Positions 11,814-23,989 are shown, counted from the first letter of the stretch. The stretch: DNA of 64,000 nucleotides from Moniliophthora roreri (GCA_001466705.2 LATX02000206.1:124001-188000), one strand, 5' to 3'. The notes: generated from the letters alone by a model not told the origin. Made by a program: numbers and translations.

Positions 11814-12084
11814 TCAATACATGAGTTATCAGTTATATATAGTAATAAAGAATGTAGTTACCTATGTATGAGAGCGAAAACTGTATAGCAAGAGCAAAAG
11901 ACAGGCTGAACAACCTGTGATGTGGCAGCAAGAGGATAGTTGTGGATGTTATAGCAACTTTGTGGAAAAAAACCAGCAAAATTGGCTGTTTTTTTAGCTG
12001 TTTTTGGCACTTGCTGGAACCCTTCAGATAGACTGCTGGTGACCTGTGTGTGACCCATGACATCCAAAATGAATGAAATGCTAC
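11814..12084. other. no gene seen
   Basis: AT-rich sequence between the transposase remnant and the element arm. Short antisense ORFs only. Confidence 0.5.
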
Positions 12085-12779
12085 AGCACCTTTATATCTT
12101 CAATGAGCCTATTACTGACATTGTATATTGTAGTAGACCTTGCTGAGACCAGAGCTAGTAAATTTTGAGCTTGAGGGAGAGGAAATGGGAGAGCTGTTGT
12201 CAATGTCATTTGTCAATAGTAGTGGTTTGGGCAAAGGGTTAGGCATGGGAATTTGCCAATGCTGTGGCACTTTGACTGCCATGAAGTTGAGGTAGTTGCC
12301 TCATATGTTGCAAAACTGGCTCTCTAATAAGTTTTGTCCCCCATCAGTCAACATTTTATTCTACCCACACTGGCTTATCATTTATTAACTAAAAATTAGT
12401 CTCATTATAAATATAAATAGGTGTACCTAATACTAAAGCCTTGTTACATTGTCATGTTGCATGGGTTCTTATATGCTGTTGCACTAAGAACTTTACTTAT
12501 ATTTGAAATTGTGTTATAATATGCATGTACTGGGGTTTTAACTTGTTGTAATGACTCTATGTGGGTTGTAATGTGGTTGTAATGTAGCTAGAATGTTGAA
12601 TAATTGTTCCAGGCAGTTGTAATGTGGTCATAAGGGAGTTGTAAGGCAGTTACAATATTTCAATATATTATAACTAGGCTATAATACACTTAAGATCTAG
12701 ATAAATTTATTATGTTACCTTGTAACCTTCATAATTCTGTTGTAACACCATTATAATGGTACATACTTTTTGCAGGTGC
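12085..12779. repeat. element arm, ends ACTTTTTGCAGGTGC
   Basis: Reverse complement of 104-795 over about 0.69 kb and similar to 21,060-21,782. It ends in the inverted CACCTGCAAAAAGTA signal and is dense in GTTGTAA words. With the arm at 104 it forms a large inverted pair around the transposase gene, so 104-12,779 could be one autonomous element carrying the DDE_1 gene, or two elements side by side. Confidence 0.6.
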
Positions 12780-13365
12780 AAATAGCAGTTTTGGTCATCA
12801 GACAATGAAAGCTCCTGTTACATGTCTTTGATCAGTTTTACCAGGTGACATGCACTCCACTGGTTAATACACATTTTACCTTATATTTCACCTCTTATTC
12901 TGTTTCATATCTTAGTATTTACACATGTACACTCAGTATTACTGTGAATAATCAACAGCACTTGTGTACTCTTTCTCTGTGTGTACCTTAGTCTCATCTC
13001 TCTGAAATAGTGCTGCTGTAACACATCTCCACTTATAACAATATCTTGTTGCAAACTACCCAGCTTGAATTCATTGTACTGATCTGCTCTCAATGGCTCC
13101 CAGCTGTTGACACCAACCTGACTCTGAGCCACCACTTATCAATTCTCATGACTTCAACCCTCCACACTAGTATTTATGACTTCATACAGGATGAATGAAA
13201 GTAACTCGTCCTCCATTACATTGCATAACAATCCATAATCCAGAACAATGATGCAAGAATATCAATTGCTCAACTGTAGAATAACCCAAGCATCAAAGCC
13301 AATCAAGCCTGCAGTAACCCAAGGCCATATCTGAAATCAACCAATCAGACATGTAGCACCCGGAT
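12780..13365. other. no gene seen
   Basis: CG-poor unique-looking sequence with short ORFs in several frames and no recognisable motif. Confidence 0.4.
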
Positions 13366-13606
13366 CAGCAAAAACCATGTAGTGCTATAATGGGTTTCCA
13401 GGGGTTTATAATCCACCTGCAGGGTATTATGACTCTTAAAACCAGTCATCAGCAAAAACTGTGTAGTGCTATAATGAGTTCTCCAGGGTTTATAATCCAC
13501 CTGCAGAGTATTATAACCCTTAAAACTAGTCATAACCCCCACAAACCAGGCTACAACCAGGTTATAATCCCCCTGGAGCTAGATTATAGCACTTTCTGGT
13601 TTTTGC
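13366..13606. mobile_element. small MITE-like element with internal duplication
   Basis: Ends ATCAGCAAAAACCATGTAG and the inverse CTGGTTTTTGCTGAT (about 30 bp with few mismatches). Inside, a ~76-bp unit (AGCAAAAAC...ATAATCCACCTGCAG) is present twice in direct order, at about 13,369 and 13,449. No coding capacity. A related end recurs at 17,637 and near 22,033. Confidence 0.55.
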
Positions 13607-14110
13607 TGATGGCCTGACCCAACTTGCTGCCATAGTTAGCCTTACATTCAAACAGCACCAACCTGTTGCACCTCACAGCCAGCCTTCCACATCAACTGCA
13701 GCAGCAGCTCTTTAATTGACTCTGGCAGCAACATCTGTATCAACCCAAGAAGTGTTCAACTTTATGGCAATGCAACAAGCTTAAGCTTGTTTTCCTGACA
13801 CCTGGTCATAACAGAGTTCACTGTTGGCTGCCATTCACACTAACTTGCTGAAGTGGGCCACCAGAGGTCTGGTAGTCATGTCACTTTTAGATACAGTGAG
13901 AAAAGCAGTTGCTCACCTCAAATAATGTATAACAGATTATGAGCATGATATTGAACAAGTATGGACCTAACTAACCACCTTGCAATCCTTGTGGTATTCC
14001 ACTGGATACAATGCAAGTAACTGTTCACAGTCAATAGAGATGACAGGCCCAGCATCACACCACACGAGTCTGCTCATCTCTTCTGCTACCCATTCCCAGT
14101 GGGATTTTAG
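13607..14110. other. no gene seen
   Basis: Unassigned CG-poor sequence; no motif recognised on either strand. Confidence 0.4.
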
Positions 14111-14139
14111 TTGATGTTATCTGATATTATCCAATGTCC

Positions 14140-14243
14140 CTCAAGGACATCAGGAAACATTGGATAACATTAGATAACATTATTAAAATGCTGCTTTTCC
14201 AATGTTATCCAATGTTATCCAATTTCCTTCTGATGTCCTGAGG
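14140..14243. repeat. long hairpin (inverted repeat, ~41-bp arms)
   Basis: Arm 14,140-14,180 (CCTCAAGGACATCAGGAA...) pairs with 14,202-14,243 (...TTCCTTCTGATGTCCTGAGG) around a ~21-bp loop. The word ATTATCCAATGT is repeated several times in and around the arms. It could be a tiny foldback element. Confidence 0.6.
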
Positions 14244-14249
14244 TGGCCT

Positions 14250-15880
14250 CTTATGTTGCCTCATTTTTCATTGGATTTCATACAATATCATCAGATAAAA
14301 TGTATATATTCATTGAGCATTATAAAGTTACATTATACCAAGTATATATGACTCCTTGCCTGATGTCACCTTGCCCTGGCACTCACCCAACACCTTTTGC
14401 CCAAGTCCCACATAAACCCTCTACCAACCCCTCAAACAAGCTCTGTGCCCTATCCCAATACATCATCATTAACATTTCAGTATTCCTTATATAATATATC
14501 TGACACCAATGTTGAGTAATTTGCACTTCAGCCAGCAAGAGATTGAACTCACTGATATCTGTTATTGAAGCTATGGCACCTTGAAGTAGAACTTAGCATG
14601 ATTGAAATATTATGAAAGTTAAAATTGTGTACCTTGTGGATATTCCTATAAAACAGTATGGCAACAACCCCAGAATTTGGGATTGTCTTTGTTTGGCTTT
14701 GGTCTTTTCTCTTCAGGTTGTGCTACCAGTTGTGAAGATGACAAAAAAGTCTGTCAGTTGACTTTAAAGAGCAAATTTTGTACATAAATGCACCAAGTAT
14801 CATGAATATAGCCTCTCTTGACCAGCCTACTCCCTCTATGAGTCATTTCAAACTAGATGTTTGATGTCTTCATGCTGTGGGGGTTGAAAACAAGAGTGAC
14901 ATGGTTTCAAATTCTGAGAATTAATAGATAATACAATATATTAGCATAATTTCCATGCTGAGAATATACTAAATTTTTGTTGAAAATGCTCAGAAAATGC
15001 TGATAAGATAAGATAAAAATTTCAAATTTTCATATGGGAACACTATATTTTAAAGCAGTTTTTGGATAGTTTTCATATAGTTTTCCTTTTGTATTTGGTA
15101 TGTTTTCTTTGATATAAATTTCAAGATCCTATATTTACTTTCTGAATGTTTTTTCACTATTTTATAAGGTAGAAAATCTAGTATATTTGTAATTAGAAAA
15201 CTAAAGGATGGTTCTATAATTTCATTGTTATAAAATTATCAAAAAACACAGACTCTTCTGGAAATTAAAATACAGAGTATGCCTGCTGTTTTCAATGTGT
15301 GATGATAGCTTGGAACCAATAGAATTTTCTGAATGTTGTCTGGAAGTGAATATATAGCAGTATTCTGAGTGTATTTTCTTTGTATTAATAGCATGAAAAG
15401 AACACCTTGTACATAGTATATAATCTACTATCCTCATCTAAGTTGTGTTACAGTGTCAATTATTAGACTTATTAGGACTAGATGCTTAAAACTTAGACAC
15501 CATATCAGAGCTCTCTAGTTGTTGAGTCATATGGAAATCACATGTACTTTGGGCTCTGTTTTTAATATTTGATGTGAAAAGTGCATGATTCTGTGTCTAG
15601 GCCAAAATTAGGCATATCACCATGATTGGTTTGTGTACATCTATGTGCACTTTCTGCTATAGGAAATTCCTAGGCTCTTATAGACAATTGATTCTCAATC
15701 AGGCAAGACACAGTCAACCAATCATCTCACCATGTTTTGTTCTCTTAGATTTTCCCTTGCTTGATTCTTTTAAAGCATCTTGTCTTGAACTTTCACCTCC
15801 ATTCTCTCTTCACCTCCATTCTCTACTATTGCACCCCCCTCTGTCATTGTCCTTTCCCTGCACTCTCAAGATACCCCTGA
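14250..15880. other. no gene seen
   Basis: Very AT-rich sequence; only short ORFs without motifs. 15,600-15,880 has a pyrimidine-rich plus strand that leads into the zinc-finger relic. Confidence 0.4.
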
Positions 15881-16972
15881 TGTGATGGCATGTATGTTTC
15901 CCTGCTTTCCTTGTTTTTGGCCTGTGTGGTGTATCTTGATGTTTTACTTACTCTTTTCCTTGCAACTCAGAAGAATTTCAAGTCTGCCATTTGTAATATC
16001 TGCAGTTGTCTGGTATCCAGAAAATCAGACCTGCCTTGCCACCATAGAACACATATGTCTACAGAGAAACAAGCCACTCTGTAAGTATTCCAACTATTCT
16101 CTCCACTGTTTTCAGAGTCTCACATTTACTACTAGTGAACATCAATTCTCAGAACCAGAATGTGTGTACAGCTGTTTACAGAGTTCCAACCTTACTACCC
16201 ACATGAACACTTAGTAAGTACTCATTGTCCTTGTTCTGTATTTTGATGTCTTGGAGGCTGGTTTATGGGCATTCATTGCCTCATAGCACCAGAAAAAAGC
16301 CTTATAAATGTCCAGACTGCAGCTGGTCCTTTGGGGATCCTGGATTATGAAAGATTACATGAGTATAAGCCAAAAAAACAAAAATATTATAAGACTGCAA
16401 GGGCCAGGCACAATGAGGAAGTGGCCACTGCAGATAGCTCTGAATCCAGCATCAAGACTGCAACCTCAACTACAGCTGGTTCATCCATACATGACCATGT
16501 ACCTCCAACTGTGACATTGCCATCTACTTCTCAGCAATGCTTCTTCCCTCCCATCTCTCCTGCTCTCTCTTCTGCTGTCTCTCCTACTGTCCCTTCTCCT
16601 GTCTCTCCTGCCACTCTTCCCATCTCTCCTGCTACTCCTCCCATCTCTCCCACCACAGTGAACTATGTTCCTTTGCCAATTCTCAGGCCTGTCCAGGAGT
16701 TTAGTGCAACATTGAGGACATTGGCACCAACCTTGTCTCCTTCAGAGTCTCACATTTCTCTTCCCAGTGTTTTAGAAATGCTTTCTGGTGCACCATATTG
16801 GCAGAACAATCAGTGTTATGCTCCATATTATTGTTTCCCATTTCACTGTGACAATAGGTGCTACCCAGCTGCATATACTTTGATGGTCACTTTCATTCAT
16901 CCCTTTCTTCCTCCCCTCAACTATCACCCATCTCCATATACATACTCTCTGCCTCTGCCTCCTGTCAGATAG
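15881..16972 (+). pseudogene. decayed C2H2 zinc-finger gene
   Basis: Three zinc-finger remnants lie in order but in different frames. Finger 1 (about 15,973-16,070) has C-x2-C-x12-H-x3-H (CNIC...HHRTH). Finger 2 (about 16,139-16,210) keeps SSNLTTHMNT but lacks one cysteine. Finger 3 (about 16,296-16,360) reads KPYKCPDCSWSFGDPG, then hits a TGA where the agaric proteins continue towards their histidines. GTAAGTATT near 16,081 and GTAAGTACT near 16,213 look like intron donors. The tail 16,265-16,972 stays open for 235 codons and is Ser/Pro-rich, with repeated ISPAT/VSPT units. Some exons may still be read, but the missing ligands and stop favour a pseudogene. Confidence 0.5.
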
Positions 16973-17172
16973 AGTGGCCAAAGTTGGGCAGAACCCTTGA
17001 CATTGATATATCCTGCCTGAATGGAAGATGGGTATGCACATTGTATCCTAAGCTTCAACTGCTCAGTGTCAAGGTTTTTGCCACACAAGTTTGTAGCTTC
17101 TAGCATGACAAGGTGATGTAGCAAGCTATTTCTACCAGTATTTCTTATCTCTATCTCACCTCTTTTGTACAA

Positions 17173-17633
17173 TCTGTATGGACTCTCATGTCACTCATTC
17201 TCATTGCCCATCTTTCCACACTGTTTTCCTATGCTATCATATTGCAATCTTTGTTTCCAGAATCTGTAATCACTCTAATCCTTTCAGTCATTCTGTTTCT
17301 TCTGTGTTTCCTCTACACTTATCACTCACCAAAAAAAATGCTTCTTACCTGTTCATCACATTTTCTTCTCTTTATACTGATCCATGTGATTATGTTTTAT
17401 TGCTCCATTCTCCAGGCTGCTTTCAATGGTCTCTTGTGTTAATAACAGTTTCAGATTGTATATATGGTGTTTATTACAGTCAATCCCACTTGAGATTAAG
17501 ACAATCCACAAGTTATAAATGTATGCTAGAGTCAGAAGTTCCACAGAGAGAATCTTTTTTTTATGGCAAGATGGCTTCCAGTTCAAGCACATGGCAATAA
17601 CATGTAGGGAAGACTCAACCTGCTACTCACACT
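17173..17633. other. no gene seen
   Basis: Open frames of 78-140 codons occur on both strands at 17,178-17,600, but none shows a domain; the composition is hydrophobic/Ser-rich as expected from a pyrimidine-rich strand. Confidence 0.35.
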
Positions 17634-17965
17634 AGTCATCAGCAAAAACCAGAGAGTAGTATAGCAGGTTAGCAGGGGAAATAACACTTGATATGCATTA
17701 TCTATAAGTCTATTAGTATTGTAACCACATATATAAAACCCCATTACCATACCTTGAGAATACAACATGTATCATAACCCCCTATGACTGTGAAGGAGGG
17801 TTATAACTGTGGATATAACCCCAGCCAGAACCCAGTTATAACTCCTCATGATGGCAACAGAGGGTTATAATGCTGGGTGTAGCCAGAGTTGTAAACAGAG
17901 TTATAACCTTGCAGAGCCATTACTGAGTAATATAATGTCTAAGTTTTGCTATAAGGCCTTAGGAA
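17634..17965. mobile_element. MITE-like element with TTATAAC motif array
   Basis: Starts ATCAGCAAAAACCAGAGAG like the element at 13,366, and ends near 17,960 with a degraded inverse (TTTTGCTATAAGGCC). Between 17,760 and 17,930 the word TTATAAC or its inverse occurs at least seven times, some inside the palindrome GGTTATAACC. Confidence 0.45.
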
Positions 17966-19501
17966 AGTACCTGTAAATTTAACTGCTGGGTGTTGCTGTT
18001 GACATTGTTTGAGCATGGCAGAGAAAATCAGACACAAGGTTGGACACATGATCTCAGATTCAGAGTATCAGACCCAGCTGCTGGGCTTCTTGGAGTTGAT
18101 TGTAAGACACATCATCACTTTTTGACTAGCTTTCACTCACACTTCAACACTATTCAAGTATTCAACACCTCCAATGCCCCTTAACAACAAAAAGACACCC
18201 TACAACTCATGTGTCCAAAACTCTAAACCCTGGCCAGCCCTGAACTGGTCTGTGCATACTCTTAATTCTCACATAAAGGCAGCCCAAGAATTCCTGACAC
18301 CTCAACATTCCTTTCTTCCCTTCCACCACCATCACCCTTTCTTCCTGCTCTTCCCCTCCCCTTTCTGCCTCTACACACACCCTTCTGCCTCAATATATGC
18401 TTTCTATAATCTGCCCACAGTATATTGACATACTGAACATGTCTTTTTGGGTAAGTATTTCAGTGCTTGTCTTTTTCATTAATGTCAACTAATCCTCATT
18501 TTATACATTGTAGAGGCAGCTCAAAACTGGAACTAACAATTAAAATAGCTGGAGCAAAGATGTCAGATAGTACTTAGGCCGACAGGTATATTCTTGCCCA
18601 GCCAGTCAGATTAATAATTCTTACACTTGATCCAGCCCAATGCCAACATTCTCCTTACCTATTAAAATCTTGGCACATCAGACACATATCTACACCTATG
18701 CCCATATTCCATATTCCAGCATTGTCCTACATCTCTGCTCACCTTGCTCTGGTTCTCTCTGAGTCATATGGCCCATGTATCACAATCTCTCATCATCTCA
18801 ACATGCCATCTTACCTGGCTTGTTGATGCTGCAAATTGTGCCCTTCATTATGTTTGCACATCCTAGAGGTATGGTTATAGCTCATTCATCAGAGCAACTT
18901 GCATTGATGTATCTCAATAGTGCCACTGACATAAATGACCCTTGGGGTTAGTCATTTTATCTGGTAAGTCCATCTCTGAGACTAATGTCAACTCAAGAGC
19001 TAATAGCTACTCTTTTCTGCAGCCTGACTAAGTCTCCTTGACACTCTTGGTATGTGATGCTGCAGGTGGATGCTAGTGATCCATAAGCTGCTGTGCTCAT
19101 CAGGTTTGTTCTCCATCCTTCTCTTCTGGATGAATCAGTATACTAATGATCTTCACCAGGTGTTATCTCTCATGTAGTTGTGTAGAGGGTTCTCAGTGGG
19201 CTTTATAACTTACATCATTATGTACTCTCACTTGTTGCTTCACACAATGAACTTGTGTTTTCTATGCTTTGACATTCAAAATGTGATGTAAGGAATGGTA
19301 TATGATATATCCTCTGCTTCTAGTTAGAAGTCTAGCAAGTAGTTGACTCCCTTCTGAGTAGCCATAGTGCTCATTACTGGTTATAACCACCTATAATCCA
19401 GTGTAACCCTCCAAACTCACTATAACTCCTTCAAACTCGCTATAACTCTTCAAACTCATTGTAAGCCCTGTTACTAGCACCAGTCTCTGTCACTTGCTAC
19501 A
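17966..19501. other. no gene seen
   Basis: CG-poor sequence with short ORFs only. A TTATAAC/TATAACTC word cluster at 19,378-19,480 lies just outside element B. Confidence 0.4.
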
Positions 19502-21782
19502 GCACCTGCAAAAAGTACATTGCATTATAATAGGGTTATAACCCTATAATGCATTATGAGATATATAATCATTAGTGACCCTATTATGTGCCAAGTTGGA
19601 TATGGTAACCTAGTTGTAACATACAATAATAATTATAATCAGTTGCAATGCCATTACAACCCAAAGATGGTGTTACAACCACATTACAACCCTACTGGAA
19701 AATAAATAGATACTGAATCCTTATCATATAAATGCAAAAACCTATATTGAACCACACTACAATACACAGTTACATGATAGTACATATGTATATACAATAA
19801 TCCATACAAATACTCCAAATGAATGATAAGTACCATTCCTACAGCTTTGAGCTACCAAGGACCTTGGTCAGTCAATGAAGTGGGGTAGTTGGTGGACTTA
19901 CTTGTCCAAGAGTATGCAAGCATGCTAAACAATAAACATAGCCTGAACAGCTGGAAGTGATGTGTTAGTTAATGACTTGTAAGAACAATTGCACAACATA
20001 ATCTTATTTCTTGTCTTCATACCAGCATCAAGTGTTATCTTAGATTGCAGAGGCATTGTAGCCTGTAACTGATGTGGTGAAGTGAGTTCACATATAGGTG
20101 AAGCCCATCACTAGAGTCCAGAGCAATACCAATAGCACAACTGGGCACAGTCTGATATAGAGGGCAAGGGCATTGAAAGTCCCAAACATGATTCAGTCAA
20201 CCTTTGTGTTGAAAACTCTACAGGTGATAGGTGGCTTCAATGTCATCTAGGGAGACAAAGGTCAACTTCAGGTATATCCAAGACCAAAGTTGAAATAAAT
20301 ATACACCATGCATAGAGTAGAGGAAATACTCTCATGACAAACAAGTCTGGTTCAGTATTGAGAGCATCATACACAACATCAACCAACCAAAAGTGAACAT
20401 TGATTGTAAACAAGTATGATGATGAGCTGGTAGTGAGAAGGAAGCAGGATAGAATGCTGGATACCCTTGGCCTTCTTGTCAAGACTATAGGCAAATAGCA
20501 CTAGGGGTAGGCTTGTTGAAGATATGGAGACCAGTGGTTCTGGTGACCTTGGTTGCACTGATGTTGCCTGGCATTGAGAGTCATTAAAGTAGGCAGGGAC
20601 AGTGACAACAGCATTCTGAATGGTACACCAAGATAGGACTCGTTTTTTGTGGCATTACCAATGAGATGCAACACAACTAGAGCAGAGAAGAGTTGTCAGT
20701 ATATACACAAAAAGACAACAAGAAACCCACTCTCTACAACACCTCTCTCATCATGACCCAACACTTATAAGGCTTGAGTGTTCACCTGGCTTAGCCAGCA
20801 GCACAGACATTACTCCACAAATCCAAGGGGCATGCAACTTGAGATGGTGGCAGTAGTGGTGGTGGTGGTGGTAGTGGTTGAAGGTCAGCATGTGCATAGC
20901 TTCAGGTCCAAGGAGATGTACAAAGGTGTACCTGGGGGTGTGTCTCCCTGTTATAGCCTACTAAACACTTCTAGGATGATATGGGGTCAAGATTAGCAGT
21001 CAAAGAAAGCATCTATAATGGTAAAATCTGTGTTAGTGAGCCAGTAGGTATTGGAGCCATTTTCAATTTTATGTACCTTTATACCTTTAATAAGCTTGTT
21101 ATTGATGTTGCATATTGTAGTAGGTCTTGCTGAGACCAGAACTGGTGATTTTTGAGCTTGATGGAGAGGAAATGGGGGAGCTGTCATCAATGTCATTCGT
21201 CAATGATAGTGGTTTGGGCAAAGAGTTAGGCATGGGAATTTGTCAATGCCACAGCACTTTGGCTGCCACAAAGTTGCAGTAGTTGCCTTATGTGTCATGA
21301 TGAGAAACCTAAGTCTCATCCACCACCATCTCCCAAAGAGGTCTTATTCTACCCACACCAGCTTCATAGTTCATGGACAGGCTTTGGACAGGCTTTGTAC
21401 TTTGTGCTGTGGAGGTTTTTTGTATGCTGTTGTGCTAAGAACTGCTGTAATTGTGTTATAATATGCAATCTTTGTATGCTGTTGCACTAAGAACTGTACT
21501 TATATCTGTAATTGTGTTATACTATGCATTCACTAGGGTTGTAACTTGCAGTAATGATTTCATATGGGTTATAATATGGTTGTAATGTGGCTACAATGTC
21601 AAATAATTCTTTCAGACAGTTGTAATGTGGTTGCAAGGTAGCTGTAGGGCAGTTAAAATATTTTCATATATTATAACTAGGCTATGATACACTTAAAATC
21701 TAGCTGAATTCATTGTGGTACCTTGTAACCCCCATAATCCTGTTGTAAGGATATTATGATGCTATGTACTTTTTGCAGGTGC
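19502..21782. mobile_element. non-autonomous element B, ends CACCTGCAAAAAGTA
   Basis: GCACCTGCAAAAAGTA at 19,502 and its reverse complement ending at 21,782; 2,281 bp. It is element A in the opposite orientation: its left arm matches A's right arm and its right arm matches A's left arm. GTTGTAA-type words crowd both arms. The centre (19,800-21,000) differs from A and codes for nothing I recognise; it includes a GGT run at 20,853-20,880. Confidence 0.6.
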
Positions 21783-22033
21783 TATCATTTGCTGCTTGTT
21801 ATATTACACAGTACATGACATATTTTCTACTCCTCACTCTATTGTTCCCTCCCCATTACATCACCAGGAACTCATCACAATCCTCTAGACTGTTGGCACC
21901 AGGTATCGGGCGCTATATTACGCTGGAGATTGATTATGGTTGCAGCTGTAATTGACGGTGACCTTAATGAGGGATTGTCACCAATCTCAAGGGTCAGTAC
22001 CCAGTTATAACTGTCTCCAGATTTTGCTGATGG
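21783..22033. other. compartment boundary with MITE end
   Basis: CG dinucleotides become frequent from about 21,900. A lone MITE end (TTTTGCTGATGG) sits at about 22,022-22,033. Confidence 0.5.
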
Positions 22034-22390
22034 TAGAGACTCTGAATAAGCTTCTGAAGGCTGATTCAATAAAATGACAAAATCAGATTGGTGGGTAATA
22101 GGGCTTCAAGTACAACCACTGGCAGCTCAGACCACGCAAATGCGGACAAAATCCGAAATCAAAACCAAGTCCAAATCAGCCGTTTTGCTGATACTTTGTG
22201 AAGTTTACTGAAACGCGTGCTCGATGTCCAATTCCGGATAGCCAACATCAATCTCACAAGCCATTAACAGGAATGCAATAATCAATTACTATGAGTATAA
22301 AGCTACAGGATAGTGACTTTCAGGCGAATGCAAGGTCTAAAAGCCTATACCATTGTCCTCAGAGCAACTCAAGCATGAGCGATCCGGCCA
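22034..22390. other. 3' flank of hydrophobin gene
   Basis: No coding sequence seen. CG-rich relative to the left; likely holds the hydrophobin 3' UTR. Confidence 0.4.
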
Positions 22391-22868
22391 TTAAAGGTTA
22401 ATATTGATAGGTGTGCAGCCAAGGGCGACGACGCCACGCTATCATTCACCATGGTTAGTACTCTGACCGACAAGAAACAGAAAGGAACGTACGAAGCTGT
22501 TATTCTCACAGCAGACAGTCTGTGCACTGCAGCTGTTGCTACCGAGACCAAGGACAGAGATGGGGTTACAGGTGATACCACTATACCATGATAATAAGCA
22601 TCCCAAAAACGAACGAGCAGAAGAAAGAAAGCGTACACTTGGCCAGTCACACTCTGAATAGCAACGCCGAGAAGGCCGAGAAGGCCTGCAGCAGTCGGGG
22701 AGTTGGCGGCTTGGACGGAATTGCAGCACTATATGAAAAGACGCGTCAGTGATGCCTGAGGGAACAGAGAGACACAATACGAGCCTGAACGGGACCAGTG
22801 CTGCACTCGCTGGCGGCAGCAAGGACAGAGAGGGTAGTGAGAGCGAAAGCAACAGACTTGGCGAACAT
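22391..22868 (-). CDS. class I hydrophobin
   Basis: Small secreted amphipathic protein that self-assembles on hyphal and spore surfaces. Four exons on the minus strand: 22,868-22,785, 22,728-22,637, 22,580-22,493 and 22,438-22,391, giving 103 residues with phases that agree throughout. Residues 1-20 form a signal peptide (MFAKSVAFALTTLSVLAAAS). The mature part has the eight-cysteine hydrophobin pattern: C, CC (QCCNSV), C (GITCNP), C (NSCSAQ), CC (TVCCEN), C (LGCTPIN), with the usual GLLGLLG stretch between the first CC and the fourth Cys. Intron 1 must use a GC donor (CAG|GCTCGT) to keep the frame; introns 2-4 use GTACGC, GTACGT and normal AG. The class I call rests on the spacing and on resemblance to agaric sequences. 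Confidence 0.9.
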
Positions 22869-22962
22869 GGCTGAGAGTTGGATCGAGTTGGGGCTGAGGA
22901 GGAGGCTCAGGGAGGTTTTAGTAGTAGTTGGGAAACTGAAGAATGGTCGTAGAAAGACGCGG

Positions 22963-22970
22963 CTTTTATC
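22963..22970 (-). promoter_or_regulatory. TATA box of hydrophobin gene
   Basis: GATAAAAG on the minus strand, about 95 bp upstream of the hydrophobin ATG, inside a CG-rich stretch. Confidence 0.5.
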
Positions 22971-22984
22971 CAGGCGAAGAGGGT

Positions 22985-23985
22985 CCGTGCGCAGTGGATG
23001 ACGAGACGCAGTGAGGTGAACGGATAGTTAGTGTTGTATTATGAGTATTGAGTTGTCCAGAAGAGGATGAGCGGGACATAAATATGTTTTCTCGGGTGTC
23101 ATATCCGAGTCAATTGACGGGTTTAAACAAGGAATAACGATAGCCAGACACGCGCATACGAAGCGATGGACCACAGCCCAGACACCTATACAGCGGAGGT
23201 AACGAGTATGCAATTGCAGCTGTACGGCACAGAAGCATGTAAGCCCCAGCAGAAATAGGTTCACCATAGCATACAAAAGCTCACCAAGTGTCCAATGATT
23301 TCACGAGATGATGTTTCCCTTCCCAATCCTCGATGGCCACCTTCAACACCTTCACGAGTTGTAGGCATCGTCCAATACGTCACGAGTGTTGCTTGCTTCA
23401 ATTCAGGGTTGTCGCAGTCGCTTGTTAGAATTAAAGCTTCGAGGATAGACGAGATGGTTTGACGGAAAATGCTGACATGGCAAATGATTTTTCGCACAGA
23501 TATCCGTGCCAAATTATCGGTAGCATTTAAGACCCTAGAAACGACCGCAAGATCACTGGAGAATTGGAATTCACACTTTCGTCCTTTCTCTGTGCACGTC
23601 GAACATTCGGTACTATCTTCAACACGACAGTGAATTTTTGCAAGACGAGGGTTTTCGGCGCTGAGGATGACCGAGAGGAATATGGAGGGTAGTACCGTCG
23701 GGAATGTGATACTCGACGTTTTGACATGTATAAATTATCCTTTTTCTGCCTGGACGCGAGCGCTGGCTAAGTTTAGTACAATGTAGATACGTTACTCGGT
23801 GTTCTGCCTTCGTCCCAGGGCAGGACTACTACATTCCGCGTCTTCACCATGTTCCGTTGATTCCAACATGTGTCGATGTGTCTATGTCCCTTTGTCTTTC
23901 CCTCCCAGAGTACTGGCACCATTACAGTAACCCATGCAGATTTTCAGTCGCTTTGGCGGGAGGTCATGAGACGCTGCCGGTGGCT
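22985..23985. other. intergenic, no gene recognised
   Basis: CG-rich. A minus-strand frame 23,512-23,261 (83 codons) is open but shows no motif and no neighbouring exons I can join to it. Confidence 0.35.
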
Positions 23986-23989
23986 CGAG

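Noticed and set aside
16265..16972. Independent 235-codon secreted or structural protein
   Set aside because: It follows the remnants of zinc fingers in the order seen in agaric C2H2 proteins, so it is better read as that gene's Ser/Pro-rich tail.
22442..22852. 136-codon minus ORF as a gene
   Set aside because: It is a wrong-frame read-through of hydrophobin exons and introns; the spliced product has the eight cysteines.
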